From Streptomyces sp. B21-105 (GTDB taxonomy: Bacteria; Actinomycetota; Actinomycetes; Streptomycetales; Streptomycetaceae): a stretch of DNA of 64,000 nucleotides. The notes below the pieces were generated by a model. It worked only from the letters and a program-made list of their open reading frames with translations. It was not told the origin of the DNA and searched no databases. Positions 1-6,795 of the stretch are shown here, one piece after another. Location of the stretch: the NCBI RefSeq assembly GCF_036898465.1, contig NZ_JARUMJ010000001.1, positions 4,340,001 to 4,404,000 on the forward strand, given 5' to 3'. How positions within the stretch are numbered: the first letter of the stretch is position 1; each line of letters begins with the position of its first letter. Both the position numbers and the translations under genes were made by a program.

Positions 1-95
1 TCCCGCTCGCTCCAGCGGAACGCCAGCATGGCGATGACACCGGTGAGCACACCGGCGATCGCTGCCGCTGCGGCGACCGCCGCGTTCACGTTCAT
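1..95 (-). CDS. phoR: PhoR sensor kinase, N-terminal fragment (runs off window)
   Basis: Only the first 31 codons are present, starting at an ATG whose first base is 95 and leaving the window at base 1. The visible peptide begins MNVNAAVAAAAAIAGVLTGV and is one hydrophobic, Ala-rich segment followed by FRWSER, as expected for the membrane-anchored start of an actinobacterial SenX3/PhoR histidine kinase. The call rests mainly on context: it is divergent from phoU and shares a PHO box with it, the standard Streptomyces phoRP/phoU arrangement. In that family PhoR phosphorylates PhoP under phosphate limitation. The kinase domain itself cannot be seen. Confidence 0.75.
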   Translation of the reverse strand, partial: MNVNAAVAAAAAIAGVLTGVIAMLAFRWSER

Positions 96-168
96 GCCCT
101 CAGGTTAGGCACGCCGTCCGTCCTGGCCACAGCTGCGGAGGTGCGACCTCGAACACTCGTCGCCCAGA

Positions 169-212
169 GTTCACCTTGGAGCCGGTGGTGGTTCATTTGG
201 GGTGACGGAAAT
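169..212 (+). promoter_or_regulatory. PHO box (PhoP operator) between phoR and phoU
   Basis: Four consecutive 11-bp direct-repeat units start at 169, 180, 191 and 202. Units 1 and 3 begin with the heptamer-like GTTCACC and GTTCATT, followed by a GG-containing tail. The exact 11-bp periodicity and heptamer match the Streptomyces PhoP binding-site consensus. Units 2 and 4 are degenerate. The site lies in the divergent phoR-phoU spacer, so it can serve both promoters. Confidence 0.8.
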
Positions 213-320
213 CGACGCGTACGGGGCGGACCGTGGCACCGTGGAGCCCGGAACCCGAGAAGGACGGACCCGGACCCCGAGCCGGACCCGGACTTCAGCA
301 GGCGCGGACCCCGGCGACCC

Positions 321-392
321 CGAACCCGGACCGAACCCCGAGCCCGAACCCCGAGCCCGAACGAACCCCGAGCCCGGACCGAACCCCGAGAA
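321..392 (+). repeat. Repeats of GAACCCCGAGCCC in the phoU leader
   Basis: Copies of the 13-mer GAACCCCGAGCCC begin at 333, 346 and 363, and a partial copy begins at 381. They lie between the PHO box and the phoU start. The frame stays open through them (Pro/Glu/Arg-rich), which creates a false long extension of phoU back to a GTG at 202. Because that GTG overlaps the PHO box, the block is more likely untranslated leader. Confidence 0.7.
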
Positions 393-414
393 CGACGTAC
401 GAGAGGGAACCCTG

Positions 415-1155
415 ATGCGGGACGCGTACCACGAGGAACTGGACTCGATCGGCGACAGCCTGGTGGAGATGGCCCGGCTGGTCGGGTCGGCGATCGGACG
501 CGCCACGACCGCCATTCTCGACTCCGATCTGAAACTGGCCGAGAGCGTGATCGAGGCCGACCAGAGGGTCGACGAGCTGCAGCACGACCTGGAGGCGCGG
601 GCCATAGCGCTGCTGGCCCGGCAGCAGCCGGTGGCGACGGACCTGCGGATCGTCGTCACGTCCCTGCGGATGTCGGCCGACCTGGAGCGGTCCGGCGACC
701 TCGCCCAGCATGTGGCGAAGCTGGCCCGGCTGCGCTTCCCGGGCCGCGCGGTCCCGCACGACCTGCACGCCACGATCCTCGAGATGGGCCAGCTCGCGCA
801 GCGCCTGATGGCGAAGGCGGCGGAGGTCATCATCACGAAGGACGTCGACCTGGCGCTCCAGCTGGAGCAGGACGACGACGAGATGGACCTGCTGCACCGC
901 ACGCTCTTCCAGCACCTGCTGGACGACAAGTGGAAGCACGGCATCGAGACGGCGGTCGACGTGACCCTGCTCGGCCGCTACTACGAGCGGTTCGCCGACC
1001 ACGCGGTGGCCGTCGCGAAGCGTGTGGTGTTCCTGGTGACGGGCGAGCACGCGGACGAGCTCCAGCAGGACCTGCAGCCGGAGATCCAGCCGACGACGGG
1101 TGCGGCGGGCGCGACGGGCCCGTCAGGTGCGGCGGGTGCCGGGACCGAGGCATAG
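415..1155 (+). CDS. phoU: PhoU phosphate signalling protein
   Basis: 246 aa from the ATG at 415, which has a GAGAGGGA ribosome binding site seven nucleotides upstream. The protein is two three-helix PhoU repeats, about residues 5-105 and 115-215. The family's acidic metal-binding motifs are visible: ExDxxVDxL near residue 45 in repeat 1 and RYYERFADHA in repeat 2. The Gly/Ala/Pro-rich C-terminus is non-conserved. PhoU proteins link Pst transport to the PhoR/PhoP two-component system. In Streptomyces phoU is divergent from phoRP and PhoP-dependent, consistent with the adjacent PHO box. An in-frame GTG at 202 was rejected as the start because it lies inside the PHO box and yields a repeat-coded, unconserved extension. 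Confidence 0.93.
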   Translation: MRDAYHEELDSIGDSLVEMARLVGSAIGRATTAILDSDLKLAESVIEADQRVDELQHDLEARAIALLARQQPVATDLRIVVTSLRMSADLERSGDLAQHVAKLARLRFPGRAVPHDLHATILEMGQLAQRLMAKAAEVIITKDVDLALQLEQDDDEMDLLHRTLFQHLLDDKWKHGIETAVDVTLLGRYYERFADHAVAVAKRVVFLVTGEHADELQQDLQPEIQPTTGAAGATGPSGAAGAGTEA

Positions 1156-1337
1156 GCCGGGGCGCGCAGACCGGGGCACGCAGACCGGGGGCGGGCGGGC
1201 CGCGGAGCGTGGGCCGGGGCGTGGGCCGGGGCGTGGCGGATCCGGCCCAGGGCGTGCGAAAGCCACTGTGCGCCGTTGATGCGCCCAGGGGAACGGGCAT
1301 GGAATGGGCACAGGCCCTACGCCTCCGGGAGGAACCC

Positions 1338-1496
1338 ATGGCCGAGTCCCCCAGCGCTCCGACCTCCGACCCCACCCAGCGACATCCGACCGAGCAGCCC
1401 GCCGAGATCAGGAACCTGATGCTGATCGGCGCGTGCGGCTGCGGCTCCGGGTGCCAGTGCGGCTGCCAGGCGGGCAGCCCCTGCCAGTGCGGCTGA
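1338..1496 (+). CDS. Cys-rich 52-aa mini-protein, metallothionein-like
   Basis: 52 aa from an ATG preceded by GGGAGGAA. The first 30 residues are polar with a short helix-like EIRNLMLI. The C-terminal 21 residues hold seven cysteines in CxC/CxxxC spacing (C33, 35, 39, 41, 43, 49, 51) with Gly/Gln between them, ending CQCG. Such clustered CxC motifs typify small metal-thiolate proteins. I do not recognise a named family, so metal binding is inference. The gene stands alone and is followed by a strong hairpin. The next gene downstream encodes a nickel-binding-type protein, which makes a metal role plausible but not shown. A leaderless or modified peptide precursor is an alternative. Confidence 0.7.
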   Translation: MAESPSAPTSDPTQRHPTEQPAEIRNLMLIGACGCGSGCQCGCQAGSPCQCG

Positions 1497-1519
1497 GGAA
1501 GACCGAGCGACGTATGCCG

Positions 1520-1563
1520 GACGAGGGCTCCGGCGCCGATCCTCCGGCGCCGGAGCCCTCGTC
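1520..1563. terminator. Strong hairpin terminator after the Cys-rich gene
   Basis: A perfect 18-bp inverted repeat, 1520-1537 with 1546-1563, around an 8-nt loop. There is no U-tract, as is usual for Streptomyces terminators. Confidence 0.8.
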
Positions 1564-1695
1564 CGTCTGCTGCTCGTCCGTGCCCCGGGCCGGCCCTCCG
1601 GGTCGCCGGGTCGCCCCGGTGCGCGGGCGGGCGCAGCATGGATACGCGGGGGTGAAGACCCAGACCGGCGCGAGATCGGAAGGGGGCGGGCAGTC

Positions 1696-1944
1696 ATGAC
1701 CCGCTTCATGGACGTCCACCACGGCATGCACGGCATCACGGCCGACCAGCTCCTCGAGGCCCACCGCGCGGACCTCGCCATCGAGGGTGAGGAGAGTGTG
1801 CACTTCGAACGCGCCTGGGCCGACCCGGAGTCCGGAACCGTGTACTGCCTGTCCGAGGCCCCCTCGGCGGAGGCCGTGCTCCGCGTCCACGAGCGCACCG
1901 GTCACATGGCGGACGAGATCCATCCGGTGCCGCTCGAGGTGTGA
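1696..1944 (+). CDS. SCO4226-type small nickel-binding protein (DUF4242-like)
   Basis: 82 aa from an ATG with AGGGGG about ten nucleotides upstream. It matches the small DUF4242 ferredoxin-fold family. It has a His-rich start (MDVHHGMHG), a central FERAWADPESGTVYCL strand-turn, and an APSAEAVLRVHERTGH helix before a conserved EIHPV end. The S. coelicolor homologue SCO4226 is known as a dimeric nickel-binding protein. The His residues near the start and the C-terminal HERTGH and IHPV histidines are the likely ligands here. Physiological role is unproven. The gene is monocistronic, between a terminator and a convergent lipoprotein gene. Confidence 0.85.
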   Translation: MTRFMDVHHGMHGITADQLLEAHRADLAIEGEESVHFERAWADPESGTVYCLSEAPSAEAVLRVHERTGHMADEIHPVPLEV

Positions 1945-1963
1945 GCCGGGGCCGGCGTGGTCG

Positions 1964-2761
1964 TCAGGGCTTGACCGCTGAGACGGCGGTGACGGTCACC
2001 GTGTCGTCGCACTCGGCGAACTGACCGTCGTCGAGGGCCACTTGGTGCGATCCGGAGCCGGGCAGGCCGACCACGACGGTCGGGTACACGGACGGGACCG
2101 CGCCGGACTTGCAGTAGCCGTCGGCCTCGCCGTGCACCTGCACGAAGGTCAGCTTCGTCCAGGCCTTGCCGCCCGGAGCCACCGTGACCGGCGAGGCAGA
2201 CCCGGTGGGCGTGACGGCGAGCGGGGAATTGTGCTCGGGGGACCCGTTGCCGGCCCCCGCGACGGACGGATGCCCCTTGAGCACGCACGCCTTCCCGGAG
2301 ACGTTGACGAACTCGACGATCGCGGCCCCGGTCCCCGTCCCGACCGGCCGCTCGGCGGCCTGCCACGCGGAGACCTTCAGGCTCTTCGCGGCGCAGGCCG
2401 CGACGCCGGCGGGCGCGGACGCGGACGCGGAGGCCGAGGGAGCGGAGGAGGGCGGCGGGGTGGCGGGGGCGTCGGGCGCTGAGGCGGTCGGGGTCGCGGA
2501 GGCGGTGGGGCCAGACGTGGTGGACGTCGCGGCGGCGGTGGGGGAGGTCGCGGACGGGGAGGTCGCGGGCGCGGAACCCGCGGGCGTCGACTGCGCGGGC
2601 TTGGGCTTCGGCGACTCGGTCGGCTGGCACGCCGTCACGACGAGGGAGGCCGAGAGGACGACTGCGGCAGCCACGGCCTTCCGGACCACCCCTCCCCCTG
2701 CCCGGTTCCCGGTCGCCCGCCCAAGGCCGCTCACGCCGCTGCCGTCATTCATGTCGTTCAT
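1964..2761 (-). CDS. DUF4232 lipoprotein
   Basis: 265 aa. An N-terminal charged/Gly region leads into a signal segment (about residues 26-44) ending in lipobox VVTAC, so the mature protein is lipidated at Cys45. Residues 46-115 are a Pro/Ser/Thr/Ala-rich spacer. Residues 117-265 form a DUF4232 domain: CAAKSLKVSAWQ at its start, a second Cys in SGKACVLKG that may pair with the first, and a beta-rich C-terminus ending CDDTVTVTAVSAV. DUF4232 proteins are secreted actinobacterial proteins of unknown function. A second in-frame ATG lies three codons inside. It converges with the nickel-binding-type gene and ends 19 bp from it. Confidence 0.85.
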   Translation of the reverse strand: MNDMNDGSGVSGLGRATGNRAGGGVVRKAVAAAVVLSASLVVTACQPTESPKPKPAQSTPAGSAPATSPSATSPTAAATSTTSGPTASATPTASAPDAPATPPPSSAPSASASASAPAGVAACAAKSLKVSAWQAAERPVGTGTGAAIVEFVNVSGKACVLKGHPSVAGAGNGSPEHNSPLAVTPTGSASPVTVAPGGKAWTKLTFVQVHGEADGYCKSGAVPSVYPTVVVGLPGSGSHQVALDDGQFAECDDTVTVTAVSAVKP

Positions 2762-2933
2762 GCCGTCCCCCGAGGTTTCCGGTCGGCGGGGGCGCTCGCC
2801 CTCGCCGTACTGCTCAGCGGCACAGACGGGTGGGACGGTTCACGGGGTTCGGCCGGTCGTCGATCTGTGACGCGGCGGTGACGAGATCCCCGCTCGCCGC
2901 TCCCGCTCGCCGTCCCCGGGCCGCCGGGCGACG

Positions 2934-3263
2934 ATGGGATACGGGACGGGGCGAGGGGGTTTCAGTTCGGGTTCGGGAACTGCGCTGGGAGGACCGGTGG
3001 CGGGCACCGCGACGACCGAGACAGCCGCAACGACGGACGTGCTGATCGTGGGCGCCGGCCCGGTCGGGCTGAGCGCGGCCGCGGAGCTGCGTCGGCACGG
3101 CGTGCGCTGCCCGGTCGTCGACCGTCTGCCGGAACGGCTGCCGTACGCGAAGGCGGTCGGCATCCAGCCGCGCACCCTGGAGATCTGGGACCGGATGGGG
3201 CTGGCCCGCACCACGCCCCACCCGCTCACCACCCGAGCCGGACGGTCGGTCTCGAGCGGGTGA
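2934..3263 (+). pseudogene. Truncated FAD-dependent aromatic monooxygenase (N-terminus only)
   Basis: From about residue 35 the translation reads TTDVLIVGAGPVGLSAAAEL, the dinucleotide-binding GxGxxG fold of the pentachlorophenol/phenol monooxygenase family. It continues with the typical VVDRLPE and AVGIQPRTLEIWDRMGL, then stops at 109 aa. Complete members are around 500 aa, so only the first fifth remains. No further FAD-domain sequence follows. I read it as a gene remnant in a degraded stretch. The true start is probably a GTG near 3000 (GTAGTATTETAATTD region) rather than the ATG at 2934. Confidence 0.75.
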
Positions 3264-3271
3264 GGCACAGC

Positions 3272-3394
3272 ATGGACATCGAACTGACGTACAGAAAAGG
3301 GCTGCTGCGCACCATCGGCGACGTGGAGGTCTCCTACGGTCGGAGGGAGTGGCTGGACAGCACGCCGCGCGCCCTGGGCGGCCCTAAGCCGTGA
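3272..3394 (+). pseudogene. 40-aa orphan reading frame, possible gene remnant
   Basis: Short frame from ATG 3272 to TGA 3394, beginning MDIELTYRKGLLRTIGDVEV. Base composition looks coding, but nothing marks a complete protein and I do not recognise it. It is in a different frame from the truncated monooxygenase just upstream and could be a displaced C-terminal piece of the same gene. 3395-3610 holds nothing I can assign. Confidence 0.3.
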
Positions 3395-3627
3395 ACCCGC
3401 GGCCCCGGACGCCCCGGCCAACCACTCGGCGACCCGATCGGTGTCCTGTGAGCTGCTGACATGCAGCTCCCGTCCTTGTCAGTGCCCTTGGGCCCGCGAG
3501 CGATGCCGCTCCGCCGGCCTGATCGGCTGCAGCGTCACCCGTTTTCTCGTTGCTCCACAGCGTGGCCGATGAGTCTGTGGCTCCTGGCCGGTCCAAGCTC
3601 GTGACACCCCAGGAAAGGACACCCGCC

Positions 3628-4233
3628 ATGTCGGAGCTTCTCATCGACTTCATCACCTCCCTCGACGGCTACGCATCGGGAGAGGGATGGCCCGGGTTCT
3701 GGGGCCTCGAGGGCCCGGAGTACCTCGCATGGCTCGGCGAGCAGCCCAAGGCCACCTACCTGATGGGAGCGAACACCTACCGCCTGATGTCGGGCTTCGC
3801 CGCCGGCGAGGTCCCGGCGGGCCAGGACGAGTTCAGGCCCGAGGAAGAGGCGTCGGTCGACGAGCTCACGCAAGCGTCCAAGGTGGTGTTCTCCTCCTCA
3901 CTCGAGGAGCCGCTGACATGGGCCAACTCCACGCTCGTCCGCGACGACGCCGTCGAGGCGGTCCGCGCCATGAAGTCGAGTGGCTCGGGACTCCTCAGCA
4001 CGATCGGCAGCCTCAGCCTGTGCCGGTCCCTGCTGCGAGCCGGACTCGTCGACCGCTTCCGGGTCGTGATGTTCCCGGTGATCACCGGGGCCACGGGCGA
4101 GGAACGCATCTACGACGGCTATCCGGACGTCGCCCTCGAGATGATCGAGCACCGCACCTTCGACGGCCGCACCCAGATGGTCGAGTACAAGCCCCGCGTG
4201 CTCGAGCACCCGCCGCTCGCCGTCGCTGCGTGA
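3628..4233 (+). CDS. Dihydrofolate reductase / RibD C-terminal domain family protein
   Basis: 201 aa from ATG 3628, preceded by AGGAAAGGA. The start MSELLIDFITSLDGYASG is the typical first strand and SLDG substrate/NADPH turn of RibD-C/DHFR-like reductases. It is followed by YLMGANTYRLM and late GSLSLCRSLLRAGLVDRFRV and FPVITG, the last matching the family's LxDEyxxxxxPvxlG segment. It probably reduces a small heterocycle or xenobiotic with NADPH, substrate unknown. It covers the whole domain and looks intact, unlike the fragments on either side. Confidence 0.85.
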   Translation: MSELLIDFITSLDGYASGEGWPGFWGLEGPEYLAWLGEQPKATYLMGANTYRLMSGFAAGEVPAGQDEFRPEEEASVDELTQASKVVFSSSLEEPLTWANSTLVRDDAVEAVRAMKSSGSGLLSTIGSLSLCRSLLRAGLVDRFRVVMFPVITGATGEERIYDGYPDVALEMIEHRTFDGRTQMVEYKPRVLEHPPLAVAA

Positions 4234-4344
4234 CGTCGCCCCGTCCGCCGGTCCAAACGGCCGCCGGACCGGCGCCGGCGGGCGCGGAGCAGACCTGAAG
4301 CAGGGGCGAACGGCCGACGTCAGGACGCCCGGTCCATCGTCGCT

Positions 4345-4560
4345 GTGCCCGCTGTGCGGCGGGAGTTGACGCCGCAGCAGAAAAGGTACGGAGCCAGTGA
4401 TCAGGTTGGTGTCGAAGTCGGCAAGCTGATCACCGCGTTGCGGCGTGAAGGCGCGGACCCTGTCCGCAAGGGACGGCTATGGAGCCTGCCGTTGGAGGAC
4501 CGGGTCCTGCTGGTCGCCGCGTACTGGCGCACCAACCTCACCCTGCGCCAACTCGCCCCG
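4345..4560 (+). pseudogene. IS5/IS112-type transposase remnant (N-terminal HTH only)
   Basis: The reading frame encodes VEVGKLITALRREGADPV then LWSLPLEDRVLLVAAYWRTN and LTLRQLAPP. That is the N-terminal helix-turn-helix segment of IS5-group transposases common in Streptomyces. Similarity ends at about 4560, where the sequence switches into the upstream region of the next gene. No DDE domain and no terminal inverted repeats are visible, so this is a dead fragment, about a quarter of a full transposase. Confidence 0.7.
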
Positions 4561-4597
4561 CCTCGTACGCTCCGAACCGGAGAAGGGCGGGGAAAGC

Positions 4598-4885
4598 ATG
4601 GCAGACGAGTACTTCTTGCTGGTGTGCGACGACGTGCCTCATGACGTAGTGCTCAGCGACCCTGGCGTCCGTGTGATGGACGTCGTCCAGGTCGTGCGTC
4701 GGCTCACGGGGCTGAGCCTGTGGCGCAGCAAGGTTCTTGCGACGCAGGTTCCCGCCGTCATCCTCGCCTGCGTGCCTGAGGAGGAAGCGGCGGCAGCCGT
4801 CTCGGCCCTCCGCGATGCGGGGGCCCAGGCAGAAACGAGAAGGTGTCCCTGGCAGTCTGCCAGGGACACCTTGACGCCTGACTAG
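4598..4885 (+). CDS. Ribosomal L7/L12 C-terminal-domain-like small protein
   Basis: 95 aa from ATG 4598, with AAGGGCGGGG just upstream. Residues 25-75 (RVMDVVQVVRRLTGLSLWRS onwards, then PAVILACVPEEEAAAAVSAL and DAGAQAE) match the beta-alpha-alpha C-terminal domain of ribosomal protein L7/L12, which occurs as a stand-alone protein in Streptomyces. Function is unknown. The frame then runs straight through a perfect hairpin (4840-4872), so the last 15 or so residues are probably not original. The gene abuts a transposase remnant, suggesting that insertion or rearrangement disturbed both ends. Confidence 0.7.
   Translation: MADEYFLLVCDDVPHDVVLSDPGVRVMDVVQVVRRLTGLSLWRSKVLATQVPAVILACVPEEEAAAAVSALRDAGAQAETRRCPWQSARDTLTPD
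4840..4872 (+). terminator. Hairpin overlapping the 3' end of the L7/L12-like gene
   Basis: Perfect 15-bp inverted repeat (4840-4854 with 4858-4872) with a 3-nt loop, inside the last codons of the upstream gene. Likely a terminator fused into the reading frame. Confidence 0.65.
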
Positions 4886-5042
4886 AGATCTTCAATGGCT
4901 GCTGGCTACGGCGGTTGGATAGCACGGCGCATTGCCTCTGTAGAGCTTCTGCGGAGCGATCGAGAAAGCGGAGGCCGCCGGACAGCGCCTCTGTGTAGTG
5001 TGATCGGCTATCGCCCAAACACGACCTGTTGGAGGAAGCGCG

Positions 5043-5612
5043 GTGTCTGACGCCGGCGACACCCGCACCGGTGATGGTGAGGGCGGAAGGACCGACCGCA
5101 ACCACCGCACACCGATCATCGCGGCAGTTATCACTGGGGCGGCCACTGTCGTAGCGGCGGTGATCGCGGCAGTGCTCGCGGGTGGTGGCACCTCGAAGGA
5201 ATCCCCCGCTGTTGCGGTACCTACGACCTCGCAGCAGACGTCCGCGGCCTCACCCACATCACCTCCGACCACCTCACAGCCTGTGCAGACCCTTCCTGCG
5301 ACGTCATCGGTCCCGGAGCCGTCCCCAACAGCCGCCCGCATCGTCGCCAGCCCCGACTCGGCCGCCGAAGGCACTGTCATCACAATCACGGGCTCTGGTT
5401 TTGCCGCCGGAGAACAGGTGCGAATCATCTTTAACGGGACGTACGGCAAAACGATTGATCTCCGCGACGTCACGGCCGGATCCAATGGCGGCTTCGCTGC
5501 ACAGATCAAGGTTCCGGACGACAGTGTCAACTCAGATCAGCCACAGTCGTTCGAGGCACGTGGCCTGAACAGCCAAAGTCGCGCCGACACTCCCTTCCAC
5601 ATCACGGGCTAG
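5043..5612 (+). CDS. Membrane-anchored protein with C-terminal beta-sandwich-like domain
   Basis: 189 aa from GTG 5043, preceded by a strong GGAGGAAG. Residues 1-22 are charged and cytoplasmic, and 23-46 (TPIIAAVITGAATVVAAVIA onwards) are one membrane span. Residues 50-97 are a Ser/Thr/Pro linker. Residues 98-189 (RIVASPDSAAEGTVITITGS then GFAAGEQVRIIFNG) resemble an IPT/Ig-like domain with the usual GTxxTIxGxGFxxGE pattern. It is probably an extracytoplasmic binding or wall-associated protein. Specific function unknown. Codon use is less GC-extreme than its neighbours and it sits in a patchy region, so it may have been acquired. The 238 bases after it carry no recognisable gene. Confidence 0.7.
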   Translation: MSDAGDTRTGDGEGGRTDRNHRTPIIAAVITGAATVVAAVIAAVLAGGGTSKESPAVAVPTTSQQTSAASPTSPPTTSQPVQTLPATSSVPEPSPTAARIVASPDSAAEGTVITITGSGFAAGEQVRIIFNGTYGKTIDLRDVTAGSNGGFAAQIKVPDDSVNSDQPQSFEARGLNSQSRADTPFHITG

Positions 5613-5795
5613 AGATCCTCAGCGGCGGTCTGGGCTGCGGCTCTCGTGATCCGGTCAGAGCACTCCAGCCCGGGACTGACACTGAAGGGGCACGTCCACT
5701 TCCTGCCGAGCAGTCACCGCGCCCGGAAGCCTTTCGACAGGGCTCTGCCGCCGGACGATCCCCCGCGCTGAGGACCCACAGTGGGCCCAGGCCGT

Positions 5796-5839
5796 GAAAA
5801 ATGCCCCCGCCCCGCGCCATTCGCGCAGGTCGAGGGCAT
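5796..5839 (-). terminator. Intrinsic terminator of phosphoglycerate mutase gene
   Basis: On the minus strand a 17-bp stem (one mismatch, two GU pairs; bases 5839-5801) with a short loop is followed by TTTTT. This is an unusually canonical U-tract terminator for this genome, 12 bp after the mutase stop codon. Confidence 0.8.
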
Positions 5840-5850
5840 GATCACACAAC

Positions 5851-6612
5851 CTACTTCTTCTTGCCCTGGTTTTTCACTGCTTCGATCGCTGCTGCGGCTG
5901 CCTCGGGGTCGAGGTAGGTGCCGCCGGGGTTGAGGGGCTTGAAGGCGGCGTCGAGTTCGTAGGAGAGGGGAATGCCCGTCGGGATGTTCAGGCCCGCGAT
6001 GTCGGCGTCCGAGACGCCGTCGAGGTGCTTGACCAGGGCGCGCAGGGAGTTGCCGTGGGCGGCGACCAGGACCGTGCGGCCGGCGAGGAGGTCGGGGACG
6101 ATGCCGTCGTACCAGTAGGGGAGCATCCGGACGACGACGTCCTTCAGGCACTCCGTGCGGGGGCGGAGCTCCGGCGGGATCGACGCGTAGCGGGGGTCGG
6201 CGCTCTGGGAGAACTCCGTGCCGTCCTCGAGGGCCGGGGGCGGGGTGTCGTAGGAGCGGCGCCAGAGCATGAACTGCTCCTCGCCGAACTCCGCGAGGGT
6301 CTGGGCCTTGTCCTTGCCCTGGAGGGCGCCGTAGTGGCGCTCGTTCAGGCGCCAGGAGCGGTGGACCGGGATCCAGTGGCGGTCGGCGGATTCGAGGGCC
6401 AGCTGCGCCGTGCGGATCGCGCGCTTCTGGAGGGACGTGTGGACCACGTCGGGCAGGAGGTCGGCGTCCTTCAGGAGTTCGCCACCGCGGACCGCCTCCT
6501 TCTCGCCCTTCTCGTTGAGGTTGACGTCCACCCAGCCGGTGAACAGGTTCTTCGCGTTCCACTCGCTCTCGCCGTGGCGGAGGAGGATCAGCTTGTACGG
6601 TGCGTCGGCCAT
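5851..6612 (-). CDS. gpmA: 2,3-bisphosphoglycerate-dependent phosphoglycerate mutase
   Basis: 253 aa from ATG 6612. It interconverts 3- and 2-phosphoglycerate in glycolysis in the cytoplasm. The histidine-phosphatase core is complete: [12 protein letters not shown] with catalytic His near residue 13, [42 protein letters not shown], and the second catalytic His in [13 protein letters not shown]. Length matches the cofactor-dependent family. The C-terminus ends with a basic KNQGKKK. An upstream in-frame ATG at 6681 would add an unconserved extension and was rejected. It ends at a clear intrinsic terminator. Confidence 0.95.
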   Translation of the reverse strand: MADAPYKLILLRHGESEWNAKNLFTGWVDVNLNEKGEKEAVRGGELLKDADLLPDVVHTSLQKRAIRTAQLALESADRHWIPVHRSWRLNERHYGALQGKDKAQTLAEFGEEQFMLWRRSYDTPPPALEDGTEFSQSADPRYASIPPELRPRTECLKDVVVRMLPYWYDGIVPDLLAGRTVLVAAHGNSLRALVKHLDGVSDADIAGLNIPTGIPLSYELDAAFKPLNPGGTYLDPEAAAAAIEAVKNQGKKK

Positions 6613-6795
6613 GCGTCCGAGCGTAATCGACGGCTCCGGTCGGTCGTACATCCGCTCATACAGCGGACATACCGGGGGCACGCCGCCGCCGCGGACGACG
6701 ACGATTGACGGTTTCCGTTAATCGAGTGGCCTCGCCCCCGCTTCCCTCGTAAGTTCTGACTGCCGCCTGCGCCGCTTACATCCGGGGGATCCGTC

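Noticed and set aside
202..414. In-frame GTG extension of phoU (71 extra residues)
   Set aside because: The GTG overlaps the PHO box, the extension is built from GAACCCCGAGCCC repeats, and a good ribosome site precedes the ATG at 415.
141..1496. Long 451-aa plus-strand frame across phoU
   Set aside because: Out of frame with phoU over most of its length and Arg/Gly/Ala-rich as shadows are here; only its last 52 codons (from 1338) have their own ribosome site and motif.
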